A stretch of DNA of 64,000 nucleotides, taken from assembly GCF_026191915.1 (NCBI RefSeq), contig NZ_JAIMBY010000001.1, positions 186,001 to 250,000 of the forward strand, read 5' to 3'. Source of the stretch: Acidiphilium sp. PA. Lineage in GTDB: Bacteria; Pseudomonadota; Alphaproteobacteria; Acetobacterales; Acetobacteraceae. The position numbers were made by a program, and so were the translations under genes. Under the pieces are notes generated by a model that worked only from the letters and a program-made list of their open reading frames with translations, was not told the origin of the DNA and did no database searches. Below are positions 44,101-53,559 of the stretch, piece by piece; position 1 is the stretch's first letter, and each line of letters begins with the position of its first letter.

Positions 44101-44618
44101 TGCGGGTTGGGTCCGGGCAGCGGCTTGAACACATAGATCAACCGCTGGCTGACATCTGCCGGATAATCCTCGTCCGCCCCCGCCTGCGCCAGACGCAGAT
44201 CGTTCATCCAGATCTGCAATCGCGGCGACAGGCTGCCGGTCACCGGCGCCGCATTCGTCTGCGCCGCCGCCAGGCGCCGGCGCTGATCAGGCTGCGCCGC
44301 GTGCAGCAATGTCGCGACGACATGCTTGCAATTCTGCGCAACCGGGCAGGTGCATTCGCCCGCGTACAAAAACCCCCGGACACCACGGCGCGCCGAAACC
44401 CGCACCCGATAAGGCAGCGGTTCGGTGCCGATCACCTCGGCGGTCAGCAGCGTGCCGGCGTTTTCCAGCGCGACCGACGCCACCTGCCCCCGCTTGGCAT
44501 AGGCCTCTCCCCGCAAGACAGTTTCACGGCCGAAGATCGGCGGCAATTTTTCGGGGATCAGGCCCGCCAGCACATCCAGGATCGGCAGCGCCCCAGGCGA
44601 TTCGACGGACCGGCTCAC
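41160..44618 (-). CDS. SNF2-family DEAD-like helicase with SWIM zinc finger
   Basis: This 1152-residue protein has an N-terminal SWIM zinc finger (CTCPVAQNCKHVVATLLH, the CxC...CxH ligands), a long central region without a recognised domain (about 120-640), then the SNF2 ATPase: motif I ADEMGLGKTVQALAH, motif II VVLDEAQIIKN and the helicase C-terminal domain with motif VI ATDRAHRIGQ. It is a DNA translocase, probably remodelling protein-DNA complexes or aiding repair; bacterial SWIM-SNF2 proteins are poorly characterised. It is a single gene, divergent from clc. A very long open frame on the opposite strand is a shadow. Confidence 0.9.
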   Translation of the reverse strand: MSRSVESPGALPILDVLAGLIPEKLPPIFGRETVLRGEAYAKRGQVASVALENAGTLLTAEVIGTEPLPYRVRVSARRGVRGFLYAGECTCPVAQNCKHVVATLLHAAQPDQRRRLAAAQTNAAPVTGSLSPRLQIWMNDLRLAQAGADEDYPADVSQRLIYVFKPLPGPNPQVSDLGIEAVSVRLLKDGTLSAAHSSYDPGTLDDRGVGGTKFLRPSDREILPRLSRLAQRGATSGYVVRLSGVEGNALLQAILATGRGRWEAVTGVVMQAGPPLEAGIVWALNEDGSQSPTFEHPDTAIAVRLTPPWCITPDIGRAQPVRTGLADRLADTLLAAPPVPPEQAEALRTRLARDVPAVAPHAPPVLAAPEEIAVPPVPVLRIEPRKITLPAWMGGYRNAHGAVATISVARLGFRYGAFEVAAHDERTLPRFTKGTAILAVVRDEAGEADAMRQLVTMGFKTATSGASKAAGELVLAIGEIDSELDWLDFFYHDAPQLRAAGWEVIIADDLPVRLVKGDDAPLTATLNERSEATGSGVDWFDLDLGIVVDGERIDLLPAVIDLISSEGWSLEAWGGAADEDAGRDEDGLDEPDEPFYLPLPDRRVFAMSRARLLPIVRAIHDLLAATSRDGAGAFRVSTYDAALLAALEQASGAADTTWSGGETLRRLGRMLGETGRIPPAVIPPGFTADLRPYQAQGVDWLQFLRKGGLAGILADEMGLGKTVQALAHILIEQAEGRLDQPALIIAPTSLVVNWQREAERFAPALRVLVLHGPDRAARFAEIAAHDLVITTYPLLARDHEVLHAQQWHIVVLDEAQIIKNPNALTSRLMRGLQTRHRLCLTGTPLENNLGELWSLFAFLAPELLGDRKTFQKRWRHPIEKQGDPERQQLLARYVRPFLLRRTKALVAAELPPKTEIVESVSMEAEQRNLYEGIRLAMHNKVREAIAAKGLARSHIVILEALLRLRQTCCDPRLLKLPGNRAEGVASAKLDRLAEMVPELVADGRRILIFSQFTSMLALIEAMLAEAGLRWVKLTGDTRDRQTPISQFQGGDVPIFLISLKAGGVGLNLTAADTVIHYDPWWNPAVEDQATDRAHRIGQPNPVFVHRLVVADSVEEKMEALKLRKRQLAEGLFDNAAGETLAFSEADIDDLFS

Positions 44619-44887
44619 GCGATCACACGACGTTGCAGCAATTCAGGACCGAACAAACGCATACACCCCTTCTCTCGGCCGCCACTTCGCCCGGCCGGAC
44701 CCCTCGTTATAGACAAGCTGGCCCCGAACCCAAGGGGGACGGGTTGCACCGCGACCCGCATCTCCGGCTTTTCGTCACCGGACCGGTCCCGCGCCCGCAA
44801 GCCGCCCCCACAGTCGCGACCCTTGCCGCCCCAACCCCGCCCCGGCATACCAACCGGCTTGGCATGATCCCGCAGGAGGCAGTACGA

Positions 44888-46171
44888 ATGGCGACCACCA
44901 GGCGAAATCTCATTTTTGCGCTCGCCGCCATCATCACCGGCCTGATCTCCATCGCCTTCGGCCTCGGCGTCGATCGGGCGAGCACCATCTTCGCCCGCAT
45001 CACGGCGCACCATCGCTGGCTTGTGTTCATCCTCTGCCCCGCCGGTTTCGCCCTGATCGTCACCCTCACCCGCCGCGTCTTCCCCGGCGCGCAAGGCTCG
45101 GGCATTCCCCAGGCGATGGCCGCACTCCAGATGCAGGATGCCGCCGGGGTCGATGCCGTGCTCTCCGTGCGGATCGCCACCGGCAAATTCCTGCTCACCC
45201 TGCTCGGCTTCATGGTCGGCGCCTCGATCGGCAAGGAAGGCCCGACCGTGCAGATCGGCTGCGCGGTGATGAACGTGTGCGGCCGCATCGGGCTGGAACG
45301 CAGCCACGCCCTGCAACGCCTGCTCATCCTGGCCGGCGGTGCCGCCGGCATCACCTGCGCCTTCAACGCGCCGGTCGCCGGCATCATCTTCGCGATCGAG
45401 GAAATGGCCCGCAGTTTCGATGACCGGCAGGTCCGCTCGATCATCCTGGCCGCCTTCGTCAGCGGCGTCACCCTGTTTCTCGCCCTCGGCTACCACCCGT
45501 ATTTCGGCCTGTCCCCCGCATTGCTGCCGATCGGGGCGGACTGGCTCGCGGTCCCGATCTGCGCTGGCATCGGCGGCATCGCCGGCGGTGCCTTCGCGCG
45601 CATCCTGGTCAAACCCGCGCAATTCATGCCCGGCCCGATCAACCGCCTCGCGACCAGCCGGCCGGTCGCCTTCGCCGCGCTGTGCGGGCTCATCCTCGCC
45701 GCCATCGGCTTCGCCTCACACGGCCAGGTGTTCGACGCCAGCTACGGCCAGGCCCGCGCCGCACTCACCCAAGGCATCATGCCGCCGCTCGATTTCGCGC
45801 CGCTGAAATTCGTCTCCACTCTCGTCTCCTACCTGTCCGGCATTCCCGGCGGCATCTTCGCCCCCTCGCTCGCGGTCGGCGTCGGCATCGGCACCGGCTT
45901 CGCCCACCTCCTGCCCGGCCTGCCGGTCGCAGGCTTCGCCATGATCGGCATGGCGGGCTATTTCTCAGGCGTCGTGCAGTCACCACTCACCGCAACCGCC
46001 ATCGTCATCGAAATGACCGCCAACCCCGCCATGACCGTCCCGGTCGGCATCGCCGCCATCCTGGGCACCATGGCCTCGCGACTGGTCTGTAAGACACCCG
46101 TCTATCACGCGATGGCGCAGCAGTTTCTCCGCGTGGTTGAGCGGCCGGCGCCGGTTACCGAAAGCGTATAG
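44888..46171 (+). CDS. ClC-family chloride/proton antiporter
   Basis: This 427-residue membrane protein has the three anion-filter motifs: GSGIPQAMAAL, GKEGPTVQIG (with the gating Glu of H+/Cl- exchangers) and GGIFAPSLAVGVGIG. About 10-12 helices are visible and there is no CBS domain. GSGIP indicates chloride rather than fluoride selectivity. Such exchangers help acid resistance by moving charge out as protons enter, which fits an acidophile, though this is inference. AGGAGG lies 8 bases before ATG 44888. A repeat element follows 12 bases after the stop. Confidence 0.93.
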   Translation: MATTRRNLIFALAAIITGLISIAFGLGVDRASTIFARITAHHRWLVFILCPAGFALIVTLTRRVFPGAQGSGIPQAMAALQMQDAAGVDAVLSVRIATGKFLLTLLGFMVGASIGKEGPTVQIGCAVMNVCGRIGLERSHALQRLLILAGGAAGITCAFNAPVAGIIFAIEEMARSFDDRQVRSIILAAFVSGVTLFLALGYHPYFGLSPALLPIGADWLAVPICAGIGGIAGGAFARILVKPAQFMPGPINRLATSRPVAFAALCGLILAAIGFASHGQVFDASYGQARAALTQGIMPPLDFAPLKFVSTLVSYLSGIPGGIFAPSLAVGVGIGTGFAHLLPGLPVAGFAMIGMAGYFSGVVQSPLTATAIVIEMTANPAMTVPVGIAAILGTMASRLVCKTPVYHAMAQQFLRVVERPAPVTESV

Positions 46172-46183
46172 TAGAAAGGAAGC

Positions 46184-46304
46184 GCTTCTTTTTTGTAAAA
46201 AAGAAGCAAAAAACTTTCTTTAATCTGGGGCAGGGGCGTTGGAACCGGCACTGGCCCAAATTAAAGAAGTTTTTTTTGCTTCTTTTTTGTTCACAAAAAA
46301 GAAG
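46184..46304. repeat. Twin-hairpin repeat element, copy A
   Basis: It begins with a hairpin (GCTTCTTTTTT / AAAAAAGAAGC, 46184-46207), continues with a core of about 70 bases containing AATCTGGGGCA, and ends with a second hairpin (GCTTCTTTTTT / AAAAAAGAAG, to 46304). The halves are also partly complementary to each other, so the whole can form one long hairpin. It lies between convergent clc and tsaC; each T-rich hairpin could terminate transcription. Copies at 53422, 56171 and 61669 share the layout. Confidence 0.85.
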
Positions 46305-46316
46305 ACTCCGTCTCCC

Positions 46317-47276
46317 TCACCGAGGCGCCGCCGCTCGCCGCAACCGATCATTGATCGCCGCCCCCAGCCCCTCATGCGGCACCGGCGCCGCCGCAATCCC
46401 CGCCAATCCCGCCGCCACCGATGCCGCGTCCAGCCGATGCAGCGCCTCGAACAAATGCGCCGCCGCCTCCCGCAGATCGCCCGCCGCCGACAAATTCACC
46501 GCCACCGGCGCCGTAACCACCGCCGGCCCGAACCCGAGCCAGGATTCCCGCTCGCCCGGCGCCACGGCATCGAGCCGGATCGGCAGCGACGGCGCATAAT
46601 GCGACCGCATCATCCCGGGCGCAATAATCCTCCCCGCATCCGCCCCCCACGCAACCGGGCCGATCACCGCCTCCAGCGCCTCACGCGCAACGCCGCCGGG
46701 CCGCAGAATCGTCGCTGTCTCCGTGGTCAGATCGACAATGGTGGATTCCACCCCCACGCTGGTCGGCCCGGAATCCAGCACCGCCGCAATCCGCCCGGCC
46801 AGATCCCCATGCACATGCGCCGCGCGGGTCGGGCTCAGCCGGCCGGACCGATTGGCCGAAGGTGCCGCAATCGGCACACCCGCCGCCTCGATCACCGCGC
46901 GCGCCGTGGCATGGCCCGGCACCCGCACCGCCAGGCTCGCGAGCCCCGCCGCCGCCAAGCTGGAAACCCTGCTTTCGGCACGGCGCGGCAACACCAGCGT
47001 CAAAGGCCCCGGCCAGAACGCCTCAGCCAGACGCCACGCCCGCTCATCCGCAATCACGTGAACAAAAGCCCGCGCCGCATCGGGAAAATGGCAGATCAGC
47101 GGATTGAACTGCGGCCGCCCCTTCGCCGCATAAATCCCCGCAACCGCATCCCCATCAGTCGCATCCGCTCCCAGCCCATAAACCGTCTCGGTGGCGAACG
47201 CGACGACATGGCCCGTTCGCAACAACAATGCCGCCCGCGCAATGCCATCGGCATCATCGCGCAGAATCTCGGTCAT
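46317..47276 (-). CDS. tsaC: L-threonylcarbamoyladenylate synthase (Sua5 type)
   Basis: This 319-residue enzyme makes threonylcarbamoyl-AMP from threonine, bicarbonate and ATP for the t6A37 modification of ANN-decoding tRNAs. The YrdC domain (1-200) shows FATETVYGLGADAT, AKGRPQFNPLICHF and a late PSANRSGRLSPT. A C-terminal Sua5 domain (about 220-319, APGMMRSHYAPSLPIRL) follows, so it is the longer Sua5 type rather than short TsaC. Its start overlaps the rbfA stop by ATGA. Confidence 0.94.
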   Translation of the reverse strand: MTEILRDDADGIARAALLLRTGHVVAFATETVYGLGADATDGDAVAGIYAAKGRPQFNPLICHFPDAARAFVHVIADERAWRLAEAFWPGPLTLVLPRRAESRVSSLAAAGLASLAVRVPGHATARAVIEAAGVPIAAPSANRSGRLSPTRAAHVHGDLAGRIAAVLDSGPTSVGVESTIVDLTTETATILRPGGVAREALEAVIGPVAWGADAGRIIAPGMMRSHYAPSLPIRLDAVAPGERESWLGFGPAVVTAPVAVNLSAAGDLREAAAHLFEALHRLDAASVAAGLAGIAAAPVPHEGLGAAINDRLRRAAAPR

Positions 47277-47725
47277 GCCTCGTCGGGGTCGGGTGCCGGC
47301 GGCAGATCGCGCGCCACTTCCGGGCTATGCAGCAACCGGTTGATCCGGGTCGCCTCATCGAGCGCCATATCGGCTTGAAAATGCAGCTCCGGCACGAATT
47401 TCGTCCGCATCCCCTGCCCGATCGCGCTGCGCAGAAACGGCCCGACCCGCTTGAGCGCCGGCAGCAGCGGATCGGTCGGAACATTGCCCAGCCGCGAGAC
47501 AAACACCGTCGCGTGTTTCAAATCCGGGCTCATCCGCACCTCTGCCACCGTCAGATGCACCCCGATCAGATCGGGATCCCGAAACTCGGTGCGCGCCAGA
47601 ACGGCCGAAAGCCGATGCCTGATATCCTCGGCCACCCGCCGCATCCGCTGCGACGGGCCGTCCTGCACCTTGCCGGCTACGCTGGCCCGGTCGGTCCTGC
47701 CCCGCCCGCTGCCCGCGCCGGTCAT
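47273..47725 (-). CDS. rbfA: 30S ribosome-binding factor A
   Basis: This 150-residue KH-like protein helps mature the 5' end of 16S rRNA and the 30S subunit. The family pattern is visible: [35 protein letters not shown] and [20 protein letters not shown], ending [18 protein letters not shown]. The N-terminal 25 residues are Gly/Arg-rich. The start is taken where ATG overlaps the infB stop (ATGA); the frame is open to 47806. It is in the rimP-nusA-ylxR-infB-rbfA-tsaC operon. Confidence 0.94.
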   Translation of the reverse strand: MTGAGSGRGRTDRASVAGKVQDGPSQRMRRVAEDIRHRLSAVLARTEFRDPDLIGVHLTVAEVRMSPDLKHATVFVSRLGNVPTDPLLPALKRVGPFLRSAIGQGMRTKFVPELHFQADMALDEATRINRLLHSPEVARDLPPAPDPDEA

Positions 47726-50427
47726 GCCGGAACGAGTTCGGTCTCGTAGCATTCCACCACATCGCCTTCGCGAATATCGCCGAAACCAGCGAAGGACAGG
47801 CCGCATTCATAACCGCGCGCCACTTCGCGCACATCGTCCTTGAACCGCTTGAGCTGCGACAGTTCGCCCTGATGCACCACCACGCCCTCGCGCAGCAGCC
47901 GCACGCCGGCGCCGCGCTTGACCAGCCCTTCGGTGACATAACAACCCGCCACCTTGCCGGTCTTGGTGATGTTGAACACCTGGCGGATCTCCGCATAGCC
48001 CAGGAATTTCTCGCGATGCACCGGTGCGAGCTTGCCCTTGACCAGCTTTTCGATGTCGTCAGCCACCTGATAGATGATGCTGAAATACCGGATATCGACG
48101 CCGTCCCGGTTCGACAGCGCGCGCGCCTGCGCGTTGGCCCGCACGTTGAACCCGACCACGATCGCATCGGATGCCTTGGCAAGCTGCACATCGCTCTCGG
48201 TGATCTGCCCGACCGCGGCGAGCAGCACCCGCACCCGCACCTCGTCATTGCCGAGCTTGGTCACCAGCGCCTGGATCGCCTCGGCGCTGCCCTGCACATC
48301 CGCCTTGATCAGCAGGGCAACTTCCTTCTGCTCACCCGCCTGAATGCGCGCCAGCATCTGATCGAGCGTACCGCGCGCCGCCGCACCGGCCACCGCGTTG
48401 GTCTCGCGCTGACGGCGCTGACGGAACTCGGCGATCTCGCGCGCCCTGCCCTCGTCCTCGACCACCACGAACGCCTCACCGGCCGACGGTACGCCCGACA
48501 TGCCGAGAATCTCGACCGGCACCGAAGGCCCGGCGCTGGTCACCGGCTTGCCATGCTCATCGAGCATCGCCCGCACGCGACCCTGTTCGGTCCCCGCCAC
48601 CACGATATCGCCCTGTTTGAGCGTACCCTTCTGCACCAGAATGGTCGCCACCGGCCCGCGCCCACGGTCGAGCCGCGATTCGATCACCGCACCCTCCGCG
48701 CTGCGATCGGGGTTGGCCTTCAGATCGAGAATTTCCGCCTGCAGCAGAATGGCTTCCTGCAACCGGTCGAGCCCCTCGCGCTTCAACGCCGAGACTTCGA
48801 CATCCTGCGTCTCACCGCCCATTTCCTCAACCGCGATGTCATATTGCAGCAACTCGCTGCGCACCCGCGTCGGGTTGGCATCCGGCCGGTCGATCTTGTT
48901 GATCGCCACGATAATCGGCACGTTCGCCGCCTTGGCGTGGCGGATCGCCTCGATCGTCTGCGGCATCACCCCATCATCGGCGGCCACGACCAGCACGACA
49001 ATGTCGGTCACCTGCGCGCCCCGCGCCCGCATCGCGGTGAACGCCTCATGGCCCGGCGTATCGATGAAGGTCATCCGCTCGCCGCTCGGCAGCGTCACCT
49101 GATAGGCACCGATATGCTGCGTGATCCCCCCCGCCTCACCGGCGGCAACACTGGTCGAACGCAACGCATCGAGCAGACTGGTCTTGCCGTGATCGACATG
49201 GCCCATAATGGTCACCACCGGCGGCCGTGGCCGCAGATCGGCATCGGCATCCACCACGCCCTCGAGGCCGATTTCGACATCGCCTTCCGAAACGCGCTTC
49301 GATTTATGGCCGAATTCCTCCACCACGATCTCAGCGGTATCCGCATCGATCGATTGCGTCGCCGTCGCCATCACGCCCAGCTTCATCAGCGATTTGACGA
49401 CGTCCGGCACCCGCGCCGCCATACGGTTGGCGAGTTCCTGGACCGTAATGGTTTCCGGCAGAATAACATCTCGCACGACGCGCACCTGATCTGAACGGAG
49501 CATTTCGAGTTCGGCCTGGCGACGCTCCCGGTCGCGCTGCCGACGAACCGAGGCGAGCGAGCGCACCCGCTCATCCTCGCCCGATATGGCGGCCTGCACA
49601 TCGATCCGGGCGCCGCCACGGCGACGATCATCCACCACTTTCTTCGCGGGCGGCGCCACCGGCTTGCGCGCCGGCAATGCACCACCCCCGCCACCCGGGC
49701 GGCGGGCGACGCGCGGCGCTTCGTCCTCATCCTCACGGCCACCGGCGCGGCCGGCTTTCAGGCGCAGCGTCTCCGGCGTCACGGCAGCGGCGGGCGTGCT
49801 CGTCGCCGGCCGGCGCGGCGGCGGCGGCGCATCAACCCGGCGCGGCACCGGCGCAGGCGGTGCGGCCGGCGTCGGCGTTACCGCTGCGGCATCACGCGCG
49901 GCCGGCGCTTCGACCGGGTCCACCGGCTCGGCCACCGGCGCGGCCGGCGGTCTTGCCGCCTCTTCCTCGCGACGGCGCGATTCTTCCTCGATCCGCTTGC
50001 GATTTTCCTCTTCCGCCAGCTTCGCCGCCTCTTCCTCGCGGCGGCGTGCTTCCTCGGCGGCGGACAGGATCGAAATCGTCTCCTGCTCCCGCCGCTCGGC
50101 ATCGCGCCGTGCGGATTCGCGCTGCTGATCGGCCACGGCCCGCTGGCGCGCGGCCTGCTCGGTCGCGGTCAGGCTGCGCGGCACCGGTGTCACGGTATTG
50201 CCGCCACGCACGGGTGCCGGCGCCGGCCGCGTCGCGGTCGACTCAGCGGAAGCGCCCGGCGCACCGCCGCGCTTCTTGCGCACCTCGACCTGCACCACTT
50301 TCGAGCGGCCATGGCTGAAGCTCTGCCGCACCGATCCGGCATCGACCGTACGGCCAAGCTCGGTCCGGTTCGCCGGCCGCAGCGAGAGCCGCCCTTTGGT
50401 TTCGCCTTGATCCTGCTCGTCGCTCAT
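47722..50427 (-). CDS. infB: Translation initiation factor IF-2
   Basis: This 901-residue GTPase brings fMet-tRNA to the 30S subunit and promotes subunit joining. A long N-terminal region (about 20-290) is Ala/Arg/Glu-rich and partly coiled coil ([20 protein letters not shown]). The G domain has [29 protein letters not shown] and AINKIDRP. Domains II-IV follow, ending with the fMet-binding [18 protein letters not shown]. The start MSDEQDQ is chosen; an upstream in-frame ATG at 50478 would extend it by 17 residues. Confidence 0.96.
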   Translation of the reverse strand: MSDEQDQGETKGRLSLRPANRTELGRTVDAGSVRQSFSHGRSKVVQVEVRKKRGGAPGASAESTATRPAPAPVRGGNTVTPVPRSLTATEQAARQRAVADQQRESARRDAERREQETISILSAAEEARRREEEAAKLAEEENRKRIEEESRRREEEAARPPAAPVAEPVDPVEAPAARDAAAVTPTPAAPPAPVPRRVDAPPPPRRPATSTPAAAVTPETLRLKAGRAGGREDEDEAPRVARRPGGGGGALPARKPVAPPAKKVVDDRRRGGARIDVQAAISGEDERVRSLASVRRQRDRERRQAELEMLRSDQVRVVRDVILPETITVQELANRMAARVPDVVKSLMKLGVMATATQSIDADTAEIVVEEFGHKSKRVSEGDVEIGLEGVVDADADLRPRPPVVTIMGHVDHGKTSLLDALRSTSVAAGEAGGITQHIGAYQVTLPSGERMTFIDTPGHEAFTAMRARGAQVTDIVVLVVAADDGVMPQTIEAIRHAKAANVPIIVAINKIDRPDANPTRVRSELLQYDIAVEEMGGETQDVEVSALKREGLDRLQEAILLQAEILDLKANPDRSAEGAVIESRLDRGRGPVATILVQKGTLKQGDIVVAGTEQGRVRAMLDEHGKPVTSAGPSVPVEILGMSGVPSAGEAFVVVEDEGRAREIAEFRQRRQRETNAVAGAAARGTLDQMLARIQAGEQKEVALLIKADVQGSAEAIQALVTKLGNDEVRVRVLLAAVGQITESDVQLAKASDAIVVGFNVRANAQARALSNRDGVDIRYFSIIYQVADDIEKLVKGKLAPVHREKFLGYAEIRQVFNITKTGKVAGCYVTEGLVKRGAGVRLLREGVVVHQGELSQLKRFKDDVREVARGYECGLSFAGFGDIREGDVVECYETELVPA

Positions 50428-50505
50428 ACAATCCGGTCCGTATTCAATTCGGTTTCTTAGTCTCGTCACCCGCGGCACCAGCCGCAGGCATCGCCAAAAT
50501 CCGGG

Positions 50506-51207
50506 TCACCCCGGCTGCGGCTCTCTCTGCCCGCTCTCCGCCGCACTGGCAATGTCCCCGGCGATCGCCGCGGGACGAACCCCTGCCAGTCTGGCGGCCT
50601 CGATTGCGATCATACCGGCCAGTTTGCCGGGTCCGATCGAAACATGCACGGTGCGCTCACGCCCGAACACCGCTCCCAGCCGCTGGGCCGAAAGCGGCCG
50701 CACCATCGCGACCTTGTGATGGCCCCGTACCCTGGCCTGTTCCGCCTCGCTCCCGTCGGATGCCATGACCAGCAAGCCCGTCTGCCCGGCCGCCAGCCGT
50801 TCCTTCACCTTCTCGAACCCGCCGACCGCCGCGCCCGCGCGCCTGGCCAGCCCCAGCAACTCGACGACCCGATTTTCCAGAACCTGCTCGACCCGATCGG
50901 CCAGCCGTTCCGGGATCACCAGCCGCTTGCCCGCGGCCTTGCCGAACACGCCGCGCTTGACCGCCATCTCTATCACATCCCGCCGCGCACTCAACCACAG
51001 GCCACGCCCGGGCAGGGTTGCAGCGACGTCGAACAACAGCGCATCGCCCAGCATGGTCGAATCGGGCCCCACCACGAAGCGCAGCATCGTCGCGCGCTCC
51101 TGGCGTTCCCGCGTGACCAGGCACCGGCGCAGCGGACCGGCATGATCGGCCGCGTCGTCCTCGATCGCCCCGGTATCACCCGGCTCGGAATCAGGCAGGT
51201 GTTTCAT
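50506..51207 (-). CDS. ylxR: RNA-binding protein: YlxR (DUF448) fused to L7Ae-like domain
   Basis: This 233-residue protein's N-terminal domain is YlxR-type: RRCLVTRERQERATMLRFV and LPGRGLWLSARRDVIEMAVK (the conserved GRGxWL). The second domain (about 110-200) looks like an L7Ae/L30e RNA-binding fold: ELLGLARRAGAAVGGFEKVK and GLLVMASDGSE. The C-terminal tail is variable. This fusion is usual in alphaproteobacterial nusA-infB operons; it may bind structured RNA or modulate RNase P or ribosome factors. The ATG at 51207 lies inside the end of nusA (17-base overlap). Confidence 0.88.
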   Translation of the reverse strand: MKHLPDSEPGDTGAIEDDAADHAGPLRRCLVTRERQERATMLRFVVGPDSTMLGDALLFDVAATLPGRGLWLSARRDVIEMAVKRGVFGKAAGKRLVIPERLADRVEQVLENRVVELLGLARRAGAAVGGFEKVKERLAAGQTGLLVMASDGSEAEQARVRGHHKVAMVRPLSAQRLGAVFGRERTVHVSIGPGKLAGMIAIEAARLAGVRPAAIAGDIASAAESGQREPQPG

Positions 51208-52705
51208 CCCCTTCGAACCAATGCGCGCGCGCCGCCATGATGATGCCATTGGCGCTCTCCTCATCGAGCGCCTCCTTGCCGACGATGTCGATCAGCTCAT
51301 CGCTCGCCAGATCACCCAGATCATCCAGCGTCTTCACGCCGGCCTCACCCAGGGCGACCAGCATCGCCGGCGACAGCCCCTCGAGATCGGCCAACGCGTC
51401 GCTCACGCCCAGCGCGGTGCGCTTGCCTTCCAGCTCGGCCGCCCGCTTCTCGATCGCGGTCTCCGCGCGGCGCTGCAGTTCGGCCGCGATGCCCTCATCG
51501 AACCCCTCGATCGAGGCCAGTTCGTCCAACGGTGTAGAAGCCAAGTCTTCGATCCCTTCAAATCCTTCGGTGACAAGCAAGCCGGCGATCACGTCATCGA
51601 CGTCGAGCGCATCGACGAACAGATGCGAGCGCCGGCGGAATTCTTCCTGGCGCCGCTCGCTCTCTTCGGCCTCGGTCAGAATATCGATGTCCCAGCGCGT
51701 CAGCTGCGAGGCCAGCCGCACGTTCTGACCCCGCCGGCCGATCGCCAGCGACAATTGCGTATCCGGCACCACGACCTCGACCTTGCCGGCCTCCTCGTCG
51801 AGCACGACTTTCGAAACCTCGGCCGGCGCCAGCGCATTGACCACGAAGGTGGCGGGGTTGGGCGACCAGGGAATGATGTCGATCTTCTCGCCCTGCAGCT
51901 CGGCCACCACCGCCTGCACGCGCGATCCACGCATACCGACGCACGCGCCGACCGGATCGATCGAGGCATCCCGCGAAATCACCGCCATCTTCGCGCGCGA
52001 CCCCGGATCCCGCGAGACCGCCTTGATCTCGATGATCCCCTCGTAAATCTCCGGCACTTCCTGCGCGAACAGCTTGGCCAGAAACCCCGGATGGGTGCGC
52101 GATAAAAAAATCTGCGGCCCGCGCGGCTCCTCGCGCACGTCGTAAATGAACGCCCGCACCCGATCGCCATTGTGCAGATTCTCGCGCGGAATCGTCTCAT
52201 CGCGCCGCAGCAGCGCCTCGGACCGGCCGAGGTCAACCATCAGATTGCCGTACTCGGTCCGCTTGACGACCCCGGTAATGATCTCGCCGACCCGGTCCTT
52301 GAACTCGTCATACTGGCGCTTGCGCTCATATTCGCGCACCCGCTGCACGATCACCTGCTTGGCGGTCTGTGCCGCGATCCGCCCGAAATCGATCGGCGGC
52401 AACGGATCGATCAGATGCCCGCCCAGCTCGATATCGGGTTTGAACTTCCGCGCGATGTGCAGCGGAATCTGCGTCTCCTCGTTTTCCACCACCTCGACCG
52501 CCTCGGTCCAGCGTGACAGGCGCACATCACCGGTCTTGCGGTCGATCGTCGCACGAATATCCTTCTCGTGCCCGTATTTGGCGCGGCCGGCTTTCTGGAT
52601 GGCCTGTTCCATCGCTTCCAGCACTTCGTCGCGGTCGATCTGCTTTTCGCGGGCGACAGCGTCGGCGACGAGGAGCAGTTCGGGGCGGGCAATCGCGGTG
52701 TCCAT
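51191..52705 (-). CDS. nusA: Transcription termination/antitermination factor NusA
   Basis: This 504-residue protein binds RNA polymerase and nascent RNA, controlling pausing, termination and antitermination. The order is: N-terminal polymerase-binding domain (VLEAMEQAIQKAGRAKYG), S1 domain (GEIITGVVKRTEYGNLMVDL), two KH domains (DPVGACVGMRGSRVQAVVAE; QLSLAIGRRGQNVRLAS) and C-terminal acidic repeat region (ALADLEGLSPAMLVALGEAG). It is the second gene of the operon. It may feed back on the terminator in the operon's own leader. Confidence 0.96.
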   Translation of the reverse strand: MDTAIARPELLLVADAVAREKQIDRDEVLEAMEQAIQKAGRAKYGHEKDIRATIDRKTGDVRLSRWTEAVEVVENEETQIPLHIARKFKPDIELGGHLIDPLPPIDFGRIAAQTAKQVIVQRVREYERKRQYDEFKDRVGEIITGVVKRTEYGNLMVDLGRSEALLRRDETIPRENLHNGDRVRAFIYDVREEPRGPQIFLSRTHPGFLAKLFAQEVPEIYEGIIEIKAVSRDPGSRAKMAVISRDASIDPVGACVGMRGSRVQAVVAELQGEKIDIIPWSPNPATFVVNALAPAEVSKVVLDEEAGKVEVVVPDTQLSLAIGRRGQNVRLASQLTRWDIDILTEAEESERRQEEFRRRSHLFVDALDVDDVIAGLLVTEGFEGIEDLASTPLDELASIEGFDEGIAAELQRRAETAIEKRAAELEGKRTALGVSDALADLEGLSPAMLVALGEAGVKTLDDLGDLASDELIDIVGKEALDEESANGIIMAARAHWFEGDETPA

Positions 52706-52751
52706 GGAAATCTCGCTCTTTTGCTCTGAATGGTTCGGTTCGCAGGATGGT

Positions 52752-53285
52752 TCAGTTCGGCGGCGACGGCGTTTCCGTCGCCTTGATCAAATCTTCGGTC
52801 AGGACGAGCTTGGCCTTGCGGATGTCATGATGCGGCAAATCCACGGTCTCGCCGGTATCGAGCTTCACCCGTGCTGCGGTGTCATCCGCGCTCAGCACCG
52901 TCGCGGTCACCCGCTTGCGCCCGGCGGCGATCGGAACATCCATCTCGATCTTGGCCAGATGCCCGGCAAACCGGTTCCAATCCTTCACCCGCGTCAACGG
53001 CCGGTCGATCCCGGTGGAGCTCACCTCGAGCGTCCACGCGCTGCTGATCGGATCATCGACATCGAGCACGGCGGACACCAGATGGCTGATCCGCTCGCAA
53101 TCATCGAGGGTCAATTGCGTCTGATCCGCCCGGTCCGCCATGATCTGCACGGTCGGCGTCTGCTTGCCCATGATGGTGACACGGACGAGTTCATACCCGA
53201 TCGATTCGAGCCCGGGGGCGATCAGATCGGCGATGCGGCCCTCAAGGCCGGTGTGTTGCGGGCGAGTCTGGTTCAAACCTGGCAT
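52752..53285 (-). CDS. rimP: Ribosome maturation factor RimP
   Basis: This 177-residue protein is needed for 30S assembly. The family pattern is clear: [36 protein letters not shown] and [18 protein letters not shown] (the SSPGxDRPL motif with T for P). The start MPGLNQTR is chosen; the frame is open far upstream through the leader region, but those codons cross the terminator hairpin and the repeat. It is the first gene of the operon. Confidence 0.94.
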   Translation of the reverse strand: MPGLNQTRPQHTGLEGRIADLIAPGLESIGYELVRVTIMGKQTPTVQIMADRADQTQLTLDDCERISHLVSAVLDVDDPISSAWTLEVSSTGIDRPLTRVKDWNRFAGHLAKIEMDVPIAAGRKRVTATVLSADDTAARVKLDTGETVDLPHHDIRKAKLVLTEDLIKATETPSPPN

Positions 53286-53311
53286 TCTCGGAACAAAGGC
53301 GGTTGGGCAAC

Positions 53312-53337
53312 AAAAAAGGCGGCCCGTTGAGGCCACC
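53312..53337 (-). terminator. Intrinsic terminator in the rimP leader (possible attenuator)
   Basis: On the minus strand GGTGGCC-TCAACG-GGCCGCC is followed directly by TTTTTT: a 7-bp stem (one G-U pair), 6-base loop and U-tract. It lies 27 bases upstream of the rimP start and downstream of the predicted promoter, so it must be read through to express the operon. Confidence 0.75.
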
Positions 53338-53367
53338 TCCGTGAAGGTTGGAGTATGATTTTTCTGC

Positions 53368-53396
53368 TCTATAGCGCCGGACACGCACCGAGGCAA
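53368..53396 (-). promoter_or_regulatory. Sigma70-type promoter of the rimP-nusA-infB operon
   Basis: On the minus strand TTGCCT (53396-53391) and TATAGA (53373-53368) are separated by exactly 17 bases. Transcription would start near 53361 and run about 25 bases before the terminator hairpin and about 75 before rimP. No competing promoter is seen between the neighbouring repeat element and rimP. Confidence 0.6.
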
Positions 53397-53421
53397 GGCC
53401 GGATCGAAGGGAAGAAAGAGT

Positions 53422-53541
53422 CTTCTTTTTTGTGAACAAAAAAGAAGCAAAAAAAACTTCGCTAATCTGGGCCCGTGCCGTTGAAACCGCCCGTGCTCCA
53501 AAGTCAAAAAGTTTTTTGCTTCTTTTTTACAAAAAAGAAGC
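53422..53541. repeat. Twin-hairpin repeat element, copy B
   Basis: The left hairpin is CTTCTTTTTT-GTGAAC-AAAAAAGAAG (53422-53447). The core contains AATCTGGGCCCGTGCC and a CGCCCGTGCTCCA segment, and the right hairpin is GCTTCTTTTTT-AC-AAAAAAGAAG (53518-53540). It lies between the rimP promoter and the mlaC 3' end. Confidence 0.85.
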
Positions 53542-53559
53542 CTTCCTTCCCTTACGGCC

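Noticed and set aside
42195-44867. 890-codon open frame antisense to the SNF2 helicase gene
   Set aside because: Arg/His/Pro-rich product with no motifs; it mirrors the C-rich wobble bias of the real gene on the other strand, whose helicase motifs are clear.
44619-44887. Possible fluoride riboswitch before the ClC gene
   Set aside because: I looked for the conserved GGnGAUGG...CCGCC pattern and did not find it; the protein has GSGIP, the chloride-type filter.
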